DNA of 8,077 nucleotides from contig CAJMEI010000044.1 of NCBI GenBank assembly GCA_905212395.1, positions 1-8,077 of the forward strand. Direction: 5' to 3'. The notes under the pieces are model-generated. The model did not search any database. It was not told where the DNA came from and worked only from the letters and a program-made list of their open reading frames with translations. This stretch comes from an uncultured Christensenella sp. Its GTDB lineage: Bacteria > Bacillota > Clostridia > Christensenellales > Borkfalkiaceae. Positions 1-6,633 of this stretch are shown one piece after another; the stretch's first letter is position 1; the number at the start of each line of letters is the position of its first letter. The position numbers and the translations under genes are program-made.

Positions 1-50
1 TGCGGTTTATATAGAAAAATGTAATTTTCCTATAAATTAATATAATTTTT

Positions 51-80
51 AAACGCTTTTTAAAAAGCGTTTATTTTTTT
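51..80 (+). terminator. Probable intrinsic terminator: perfect 22-base palindrome plus T run
   Basis: Bases 51-72 form a perfect inverted repeat (AAACGCTTTTT/AAAAAGCGTTT), able to fold as a stem of about 9 pairs with a four-base UUAA loop. It is followed on the plus strand by ATTTTTTT (73-80). The T run lies on the plus-strand side, so as a classical Rho-independent terminator it points rightward and would serve a converging gene to the left of the window. It also sits only 12 bases past the stop of the leftward ynbB-like gene, but on that strand the hairpin is followed by AAAAATTATA, a poor U tract, so termination of the operon here is possible yet weaker. A two-way terminator between convergent genes is my inference. 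Confidence 0.55.
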
Positions 81-84
81 GAAA

Positions 85-1293
85 TTAAATTTTATTTAAA
101 ATATCGTTAAGAACGATTTTACAGTGTTCGTAGGTTAATCCGCCTTGCAAATAAGCGATATACGGCTCTTTTATAGGCGCGTCTGCAGAAAGTTCCAAAG
201 ACGAACCTTGAACGAAACACCCCGCCGCCATAATTACTTGGTGGTTATACCCCGGCATATCCCAAGGATAAAGAGTTACAAAACTGTCAACGGGCGAAAA
301 AGATTGAATGGATTGAATAAAATCTATTAGTTTTTGTTCCGTAGGAAGTTTTACCGACCTAGTTATATCGTAAGGAATAGAATAAGCATTCGGGGAAGTT
401 TCATAACCTTTTTCTTTCATAACCGCCCCGAAAAGCATATTGCCCTTTAAAGCTTGCAAAACGACGTGCGGAGCGATAAAAAATCCTTGATAAAAATATT
501 GATAGCCGTATGCGTACGAACCTACTTCTCCGCCTATCGACGGCGAAGTAAGCCTATTTTCTATTAAAGTGATATATTTTTCCTTTCCCGCTAAATATCC
601 GCCCGTTACGGCAAGTCCGCCTCCGGGATTTTTTATTAACGAACCCGCTATTATGTCTGCTCCGACAGACGTAGGTTCTTGTTTTTCAACGAATTCTCCA
701 TAGCAGTTGTCCACAAATATGCAACCGTTAAAACCTATTTCACGCAAAAAATCGACGGCTTTTTTAATTTCCGATATGGATAACGCGTTTCTCCACTCGT
801 ACCCTCTCGACCTTTGCAAGTAAACCATTTTAACGGTATTTTTACAAATAAAATCTTTAATTTTAGGATAATTTATGATTCCGTTTTCAAGCTCTATACT
901 TTCAAATCTTACTCCGAAATCTTTTAAAGAACCTATTTGACTTCCGTTTATCGTATCATCTAAAGTGTCGTAAGGTTTTCCGGTTATCGACAAGAAAATA
1001 TCGTTCGGACGAAGTATTCCGAAAAGCCCCAACGTTAGCGCGTGCGTTCCCGAAACTATATTAGGCGAAACTATCGCTTTTTCCGCGTCGAAAACTTGCG
1101 CGTATACTTTTGCGAGCGTATCTCTGCCGTTGTCGTCGTAGCCGTAACCGTTAGTTCCGTTAAAATGTCTTAACGCTATTTTTTTGTCTTTAAAAGCTTG
1201 TAAAACTTTATTTTGATTAAATAAAGCTATATCTTCTAATTGTTTAAAATACGGTTGTAATTTTTCTTCGCAAATCTCTATTAATTTATCCAT
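85..1293 (-). CDS. ynbB: PLP-dependent methionine gamma-lyase / 'aluminium resistance' family protein (YnbB-like)
   Basis: A 402-residue cytosolic protein of the fold-type I PLP enzyme family often annotated as methionine gamma-lyase family or aluminium resistance protein. Visible marks: HFNGTNGYGYDDNGRD at 43-58; the cofactor phosphate-binding turn SGTHA (81-85); the family motif QRSRGYEWR (160-168); FVDNCYGEF (193-201), whose Asp195 should pair with the pyridine nitrogen; GSLIKNPGGG (217-226), with Lys221 the likely Schiff-base lysine; and a conserved tail with MAAGCFVQGSSLELSAD (355-371) and YLQGGLTYEH (381-390). No signal peptide or membrane segment is seen, and the length is normal for the family. 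The ATG start lies inside the 3' end of miaA (13-base overlap), with AAAAGG at 1301-1306 seven bases upstream. The family regularly sits downstream of miaA/hfq in Firmicutes. Its substrate is not established; the cystathionine beta/gamma-lyase likeness makes a sulfur amino acid C-S lyase plausible, while aluminium resistance is a historical label. Confidence 0.93.
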   Translation of the reverse strand: MDKLIEICEEKLQPYFKQLEDIALFNQNKVLQAFKDKKIALRHFNGTNGYGYDDNGRDTLAKVYAQVFDAEKAIVSPNIVSGTHALTLGLFGILRPNDIFLSITGKPYDTLDDTINGSQIGSLKDFGVRFESIELENGIINYPKIKDFICKNTVKMVYLQRSRGYEWRNALSISEIKKAVDFLREIGFNGCIFVDNCYGEFVEKQEPTSVGADIIAGSLIKNPGGGLAVTGGYLAGKEKYITLIENRLTSPSIGGEVGSYAYGYQYFYQGFFIAPHVVLQALKGNMLFGAVMKEKGYETSPNAYSIPYDITRSVKLPTEQKLIDFIQSIQSFSPVDSFVTLYPWDMPGYNHQVIMAAGCFVQGSSLELSADAPIKEPYIAYLQGGLTYEHCKIVLNDILNKI

Positions 1294-2192
1294 TTATTTA
1301 CCTTTTCTTTCAGCTGTTCGAAATTATTTTGCGTAATATAATTTAAGTTTTCAAACTTTTTAAAAAAAGTTATTTGACGTTTTGCGTATCTTCGGGTATT
1401 TTGCTTTATAGTTTCGGCAAGATTAGAATAATCGCCCGAAATTATCGCGTCGTACGTTTCTTTATAGCCGATACCCTGCATACACTGATTTTCTTTTGTC
1501 AATCCGCCCGAAATTAGCCCTTTTACTTCTTCGACAAGCCCTTTTTCAAGCATTAAATCTACTCTTAAATTTATTCTTGAATATAATTCTTCTCTATTCC
1601 ATTCGGGCATAAAAGCAATAAACGAAAATCTCGGTTTTTTATCATCCGAAATTTCGGACTTCTTTTTACCCGTAATATCGTAAATTTCCAACGCCCTTAT
1701 AACCCTTTTTACGTCGTTAGGCGAAATTTTTAAAGAAGACTCGTAGTCGCGCGATTTAAGTAGAGAGTATAAGTATTCGTTTCCATTTAAAGCTACTATT
1801 TCTTTATATTTTTCCCTGATTTTTTCGTCCGCGCCCGTATTGCCATAGGACAAATCGTAAATAAGAGAATTTATATAAAAACCCGTTCCGCCACAAATAA
1901 TAGGTATTTTTCCTTGATTTAAAAGAGATTTTAATATAGGCATAGCCATATTTTCGTAATCGTCGACCGAAAACGAACTTTTTTCGTCTACGCAGTCTAT
2001 TAAATGGTGCTTTACGAGTTTTCTTTCTTCTTCACTCGGCTTTGCCGTACCTATATCGAGCTTTTTATAAATCGCAAGCGAATCCGCCGAAATTATTTCG
2101 GTATTTAATTCTTGCGCAAGCTTAATCGCAAGGTCGCTTTTACCCGACGCGGTAGCTCCGCAAATAACTATTACACGATTCTCTTGAACCAT
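1281..2192 (-). CDS. miaA: tRNA dimethylallyltransferase MiaA
   Basis: MiaA transfers the dimethylallyl group from DMAPP to N6 of A37 in tRNAs reading UNN codons, making i6A, the substrate of MiaB. The 303-residue product is of normal length. Motifs in order: P-loop GATASGKS (12-19; the commoner form is GPTASGKS); ISADSLAIYKKLDIGTAKP (34-52), with Asp37 the expected catalytic aspartate; GGTGFYINSL (101-110); NDVKRVIRALEI (159-170); QGIGYKE (239-245); and the basic TRRYAKRQITFFKKF (266-280). The loop after SADS reads LAIY, closer to the proteobacterial ALIY form than to the frequent MQVY. The ATG lies 22 bases inside the end of mutL and the upstream region has only a weak GGAAA, so translation is probably coupled to mutL. 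No hfq follows, although many clostridia carry hfq at this point; the next gene overlaps by 13 bases. Confidence 0.97.
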   Translation of the reverse strand: MVQENRVIVICGATASGKSDLAIKLAQELNTEIISADSLAIYKKLDIGTAKPSEEERKLVKHHLIDCVDEKSSFSVDDYENMAMPILKSLLNQGKIPIICGGTGFYINSLIYDLSYGNTGADEKIREKYKEIVALNGNEYLYSLLKSRDYESSLKISPNDVKRVIRALEIYDITGKKKSEISDDKKPRFSFIAFMPEWNREELYSRINLRVDLMLEKGLVEEVKGLISGGLTKENQCMQGIGYKETYDAIISGDYSNLAETIKQNTRRYAKRQITFFKKFENLNYITQNNFEQLKEKVNKWIN

Positions 2193-4015
2193 TTGTATAT
2201 TTCCGTTTTAGTTATTTTTACGGCTACGGGTCTGCCGTGCGGACATTTTAATCCGAAATTATCGTTTAATTTTTTAGTTAAAACGTCTATTTCCGTTTTC
2301 GAAAGTTTATACCCCGCTTTTATAGCGTGCTTACAGGCTTTTTGCATAAGCTTTTCCAAAATCATAGTCGGAGTATCGCATTTTTCTAAGTTTTCTTGCG
2401 TTAAATCGTCTATGAATTCTTTAAAATCCATATCCATTAGCTCTACGGGAACCATTGTTACTACGTAAGCGTCGTTATAAGATTTCTCCATTACTATACC
2501 TAAATTTTTCACGTAAGGCATAATTTTTAAAAGAGTTTGTTCTTCCAACGGATTAGGCTTTATTGTAAAAGGCACTAAAAGCGGTTGAGAAATTATATTA
2601 AGCTTACTGTAATTAAGCATTTTATCGTATAACAACCTTTCATGAGCGGCGTGTTGGTCTACTATATACAAATCGTCTTTCTTTTGATAAATTAAAAACG
2701 TATTAAACGCCTGTCCTATAAAAATTAACGGGTCTTCTATTTCGATTTTTAATTGTTCGGCTTTTTCTTTTTCAAGTTTTTCGATATAGAGTTTATTTTG
2801 AGCAAAAACGTCTAGTTGTTCTTGCGTTTCTTGTCTTTTAGGTTCGGGCTTATCGAATACGGAAGAAAACGGATTAATTTTACCCTTTTGTTCCCTGTAA
2901 GGTTTTACCAAATCCTTTACCGTAAAAGTAGCGCTTACGGCGTTTTTATTTTCTTCTATAATCGGTCTTTGCTTTTTTAGCTCGTCTTCATCTTTGTTTA
3001 AGTCGATTTTAACGATGTCCAAGGCTTGACTCGTTCCGTCCAAAACGCTCGATATAACGGAATAAATAGTCGAATAGACCACTTGATTGTTTTGAAATCT
3101 TACGTCGGCTTTATTCGGATGAACGTTCACGTCCACAAATTCGGACGGCATATCTATATTTAAAACGTAAAACGGATATTGCCTTTTCATAAGATAGGAC
3201 GAATACGCGTTGGTAACAGCCAAATTCACGGTTGAATTTATAACGTATCTTCCGTTTACGAGAAGCGTTTGATAAGTTCTGTTCGATTTTAAATAATTGT
3301 GTTTACCGATATACCCTTTTATTGAAATTCCGTTTTTTTGCGTTTCTATATAAAAACAATTATTTATAACTTCGTATCCGTAAACGTTTATCATTGCGGA
3401 TTCGAGTCCGTCCCCGTACGTTTGAAAAATAACCTTGTCGTTTAACGTGTAAGTAAAAGATATTTCGGGTTTAGAGAGCATCATTCTGCAAACTATATTA
3501 GAAATTTCCGCCTCTTCGCTTTTCGGGACTTTTAAAAACTTTGCTCTTACGGGCGTATTGTAAAACAAGTCCTCAACTAAAATTTTAGTTCCCTTTTTAC
3601 ACGGAAAATATTCTACGTCGGATATACTACCGCCGTAACAACGAATCATACCGCCCGCTTCTCCGTCTTCTGTTTTGGAAATTATCGTAGATTTGGAAAC
3701 TGCGCCGATACTAGCCAAAGCTTCTCCTCTAAAACCCAAAGTTAAAATTCTATCTAAATCTTCAACGTCGGCAATTTTACTCGTAGCGTGCGGTAAAAAA
3801 GCCTTTTTTAAATCATCGTAAGAAATTCCGCTACCGTTATCCGTAACTTCTATAAGCTCCGTACCGCCGTTAGTTACCGTAACGTCTATTTCAGTAGCGC
3901 CCGCGTCTATTGCGTTTTCAATAAGTTCTTTTGCGACCGAACAAGGCCTTTCTACGACTTCTCCCGCAGAAATTCTATTAAAAACGCTACTAGGTAGAAC
4001 GTTAATTTTGCTCAT
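2171..4015 (-). CDS. mutL: DNA mismatch repair endonuclease MutL
   Basis: MutL couples mismatch-bound MutS to strand incision. The product is 614 residues from the ATG at 4015. The N-terminal GHKL ATPase (about 1-330) shows ELIENAIDAGA with catalytic Glu33, DNGSGI (59-64), TSKI (78-81), GFRGEALASIG (94-104) and the VDVNVHPNK segment (294-302). A charged, low-complexity linker follows (about 335-425). The C-terminal dimerisation/nuclease domain carries the metal-site motifs DQHAAHERLLYDKM (453-466), ACKHAIKAGYKLS (560-572) and CPHGRP (591-596), so this is the nicking type found in bacteria without MutH. QPLLVP (477-482) fits the beta-clamp binding motif. A GTG lies one codon before the ATG; I prefer the ATG because AAAGGAG (4023-4029) is 7 bases from it and only 4 from the GTG. 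The start overlaps the end of mutS by 14 bases and the stop overlaps miaA by 22. Confidence 0.98.
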   Translation of the reverse strand: MSKINVLPSSVFNRISAGEVVERPCSVAKELIENAIDAGATEIDVTVTNGGTELIEVTDNGSGISYDDLKKAFLPHATSKIADVEDLDRILTLGFRGEALASIGAVSKSTIISKTEDGEAGGMIRCYGGSISDVEYFPCKKGTKILVEDLFYNTPVRAKFLKVPKSEEAEISNIVCRMMLSKPEISFTYTLNDKVIFQTYGDGLESAMINVYGYEVINNCFYIETQKNGISIKGYIGKHNYLKSNRTYQTLLVNGRYVINSTVNLAVTNAYSSYLMKRQYPFYVLNIDMPSEFVDVNVHPNKADVRFQNNQVVYSTIYSVISSVLDGTSQALDIVKIDLNKDEDELKKQRPIIEENKNAVSATFTVKDLVKPYREQKGKINPFSSVFDKPEPKRQETQEQLDVFAQNKLYIEKLEKEKAEQLKIEIEDPLIFIGQAFNTFLIYQKKDDLYIVDQHAAHERLLYDKMLNYSKLNIISQPLLVPFTIKPNPLEEQTLLKIMPYVKNLGIVMEKSYNDAYVVTMVPVELMDMDFKEFIDDLTQENLEKCDTPTMILEKLMQKACKHAIKAGYKLSKTEIDVLTKKLNDNFGLKCPHGRPVAVKITKTEIYKWFKRIV

Positions 4016-6632
4016 CACAAATCTCCTTTAAATCGCATATCAGTTTCATCGCTTGAAGTGGAGTAAGATTGTTTACGTCCGTATCTTTCAAAGCTTTTAT
4101 TACCATGCTTTCCGGCTTTTCGTCCGTTATCTCGTCTTCTTCGACAAGTCTTACACCTTTTTCGGTAATTACGTCGTTTTTGGTTAAACTATTTAAAATT
4201 TGTTTTGCCCTTTTCGTAACGGATAAAGGAATACCCGCCAAAGAAGCGACTTCTATACCGAAACTTTTATTCGCGCTACCGCGCATAACTTTTCTTAAAA
4301 ATACTATTTGTCCGTTAAGTTCTTTTATCGTAATCTTATAGTTTTTAACTCCTTGTAAAACGTTTTCCAGTTCGCTCAACTCGTGATAGTGCGTCGAAAA
4401 CAAAAGTTTTGCCTTTAACTCGTTATTTAAATACTCTACTACCGCCCAAGCAATACTTAAACCGTCGTAAGTGCTCGTTCCCCTACCTACTTCATCTAAT
4501 ATAAGTAGGCTGTTAGGGGTTGCGTTCATAATTATTTGAGCTACTTCGCTCATTTCAACCATAAACGTACTTTGGTCGGAAATCAAGTTATCTCCTGCCC
4601 CTACTCTCGTAAATATTTTATCTACGACGGGGATTCTTGCTTCCCTACACGGTACGAAACTACCCGCTTGCATTAAAATATTTATTAAAGCTATTTGACG
4701 CATATAAGTGCTTTTGCCCGCCATGTTAGGACCTGTGATAATAATTGTTCTATTATCGTCGTTATCCATTAAAACGTCGTTGGGAACGAAAGAGTTTTTG
4801 CTTATCTTTTCAACTACGGGATGTCTTGAAGCAGTTAATTCCAAACGTTCGCCGTAAGGTAACGGTTCGGGTTTACAATATTTGTTGTTTTTTGCAACCG
4901 TCGCAAAACTCAATAAAGCGTCTAGTACTGCCACCGCTTTAGCCGTTTTTTGAATTTTATCTATGTTTTGATAAAGTACGCCTTTTATTTTGTTAAAGAT
5001 TGCTATTTCCAACTCTATCGCCTTATCCGAACTTCCTAATATTTCGTCTTCTAAGTTTTTTAACTCTTCGGTAACGTATCTTTCGCCGTTTACCAAAGTT
5101 TGTTTTCTAACGTAATTGTAGGGAACTAAATTTTTAAACGAATTAGAAATTTCAATGTAGTATCCGAAAACTTTATTGTATCTTATTTTTAAAGTCTTTA
5201 TACCCGTTTTTTCTTTTTCTTCGTTCTCTAATTTTTCTATTAAATTAGTTGCGTTAGTCGTTATAGAACGGTATTTGTCAAGTTCTTCGTCAAACCCGTT
5301 TTTAACGAATCCACCGTTTTTAATTTGTACGGGCGTATCGTTTGCTACTATCGCGCTTTTGATTATAGACGTGATTTCGTCAAAAGAATCTATTTTTTGT
5401 TCTACTGCCTGTAACATAGAGCTTTTTAAGGTGGCTAGAATCATTTTAACGGAAGGCAAAACGTCTAAGGATACGCTTAACGAAACGCAGTCTTTTGGAT
5501 TTAAGTTGCCGTTTGAAATTTTTCCGCACAATCTTTCAACGTCTTTTACGCTTTTTAAAAGCGACGAAAGATTTTCTCTCGCCATATTATTGTTAAAAAA
5601 CTCTTCTACCGCGTCTAATCTTAAATTTATTTTATCCACGTCGGTTAAAGGCGACAATAGCCACTCTCTTAACTTTCTCGAACCCATCGCAGTGTTCGTT
5701 TTGTCCATAAGCCATAAAAGCGTGCCGTATTTTTCTCCGCCTTTGCTGTTTTTAACAATTTCTAAATTGTTTAACGTGGAACTATTTAACGATAAATAGT
5801 CTGCGTCTTTATATATCGTAATTTTATTTACGTTGGAAATAGAATGCTTTTGCGTTTCGTATAAATAAGCAAGCAAAGCCCCGCTCGAACACACGCTCTC
5901 GGGCTTATCGTCTAACGCAAGTCCGCTTAAAGAAATGGAATTAAAATGGTTTAATAATTCCCTTTCGGCGTTCGATTGCATAAAAAATCTATCGTTGTAC
6001 GCTATAAGCGACGGTAATACTCTTTGTTTTATTATGGGAAGCTCGTTAAATACCTTAACGCCTTCCGCCGTAGAAATAATTTCAGACGGAGAAATTCTTA
6101 CCAAAGCGTCGCAAATTTGAAGTAAAGTCGCTTGTTTGAAGTTTTGAGTATAAAATGCGCCCGTCGTTATATCCGCCCAAGATACGGCGCAACCTTTATT
6201 CGTGTAATAAAGGCACGCAACGAAGTTGTTCGTTTTTTCGTCTATTTGATTGTCTTCCGTAAGCGTCCCTGCGGTAACGATTTTTACTACTTCTCTGTCG
6301 ACCACGCCGTTTTCGTTAGCTTTATCTGACAACTGTTCGCAAATTGCAACTCTTTCCCCAAGCGATACTAATTTCGCCACGTACTGGTCTGCGCTGTGAA
6401 AAGGTATTCCGCACATAGGCGCTCTTTCTTCTTGTCCGCAAGACTTGCCCGTTAAAGTTAAATCTAACAAATTAGATACTTTTATCGCGTCGTCGTAAAA
6501 CATCTCGTAAAAATCGCCTAATCGATAAAATAAAACGCAATCTTTATATTTTTCTTTCATCGCAAGGTAATGTCGCATCATAGGAGAAAATTTCTTTTCG
6601 TCTATAATTGCCGTCTTTTGCACGTTTTCCAT
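4002..6632 (-). CDS. mutS: DNA mismatch repair protein MutS
   Basis: MutS binds mispairs and small loops and, with ATP, recruits MutL. The product is 876 residues from the ATG at 6632, normal for MutS1. Domain I holds GDFYEMFYDDA, with the mismatch-wedging Phe41 and its partner Glu43 (F-x-E), so this is a repair MutS and not MutS2. Connector, lever and clamp domains fill about 125-560. The ABC-type ATPase shows Walker A TGPNMAGKST (633-642), DQSTFMVEM (686-694), Walker B LLILDEVGRGTSTYDG (709-724) and STHYHEL (746-752). The C-terminus ends with a short acidic region and TPLQAM (857-862), a usual MutS tail. A TTG five codons earlier could also open the frame, but GGAG (6639-6642) lies 6 bases before the ATG. 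The miaB stop is one base upstream; the gene overlaps mutL by 14 bases. Nothing suggests damage. Confidence 0.98.
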   Translation of the reverse strand: MENVQKTAIIDEKKFSPMMRHYLAMKEKYKDCVLFYRLGDFYEMFYDDAIKVSNLLDLTLTGKSCGQEERAPMCGIPFHSADQYVAKLVSLGERVAICEQLSDKANENGVVDREVVKIVTAGTLTEDNQIDEKTNNFVACLYYTNKGCAVSWADITTGAFYTQNFKQATLLQICDALVRISPSEIISTAEGVKVFNELPIIKQRVLPSLIAYNDRFFMQSNAERELLNHFNSISLSGLALDDKPESVCSSGALLAYLYETQKHSISNVNKITIYKDADYLSLNSSTLNNLEIVKNSKGGEKYGTLLWLMDKTNTAMGSRKLREWLLSPLTDVDKINLRLDAVEEFFNNNMARENLSSLLKSVKDVERLCGKISNGNLNPKDCVSLSVSLDVLPSVKMILATLKSSMLQAVEQKIDSFDEITSIIKSAIVANDTPVQIKNGGFVKNGFDEELDKYRSITTNATNLIEKLENEEKEKTGIKTLKIRYNKVFGYYIEISNSFKNLVPYNYVRKQTLVNGERYVTEELKNLEDEILGSSDKAIELEIAIFNKIKGVLYQNIDKIQKTAKAVAVLDALLSFATVAKNNKYCKPEPLPYGERLELTASRHPVVEKISKNSFVPNDVLMDNDDNRTIIITGPNMAGKSTYMRQIALINILMQAGSFVPCREARIPVVDKIFTRVGAGDNLISDQSTFMVEMSEVAQIIMNATPNSLLILDEVGRGTSTYDGLSIAWAVVEYLNNELKAKLLFSTHYHELSELENVLQGVKNYKITIKELNGQIVFLRKVMRGSANKSFGIEVASLAGIPLSVTKRAKQILNSLTKNDVITEKGVRLVEEDEITDEKPESMVIKALKDTDVNNLTPLQAMKLICDLKEICDEQN
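4023..4029 (-). promoter_or_regulatory. Ribosome binding site of mutL
   Basis: AAAGGAG on the minus strand, inside the last codons of mutS. It is 7 bases before the ATG at 4015 and 4 before the adjoining GTG at 4018, which favours the ATG. Its place within mutS suggests mutL is translated on the same message with coupled initiation. Confidence 0.75.
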
Positions 6633-6633
6633 A

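Noticed and set aside
1..40. Possible 3' end of a plus-strand gene at the left edge
   Set aside because: Two frames end nearby (TAA at 22-24 and 38-40) but 8-12 codons are too few to identify a product; kept only as a remark with the terminator.
1281..2192. MiaA P-loop GATASGKS and LAIY loop as a sign of altered substrate
   Set aside because: Both substitutions fall within normal family variation (an ALIY-type loop occurs in proteobacterial MiaA) and the Asp, P-loop Lys/Ser and basic C-terminal motif are intact.
2112..2468. Plus-strand open frame of 118 codons across the mutL/miaA border
   Set aside because: Lies antisense to two clearly conserved genes and has no recognisable motif; a shadow frame.
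4016..4018. GTG start for mutL one codon before the ATG
   Set aside because: Only 4 bases from the RBS, compared with 7 for the ATG at 4015; it would add one residue and change nothing functional.
5176..5799. Plus-strand open frame of 207 codons antisense to mutS
   Set aside because: Hydrophobic, Ser/Phe/Leu-rich translation typical of the complement of a lysine/glutamate-rich gene; no family resemblance or RBS-based support.
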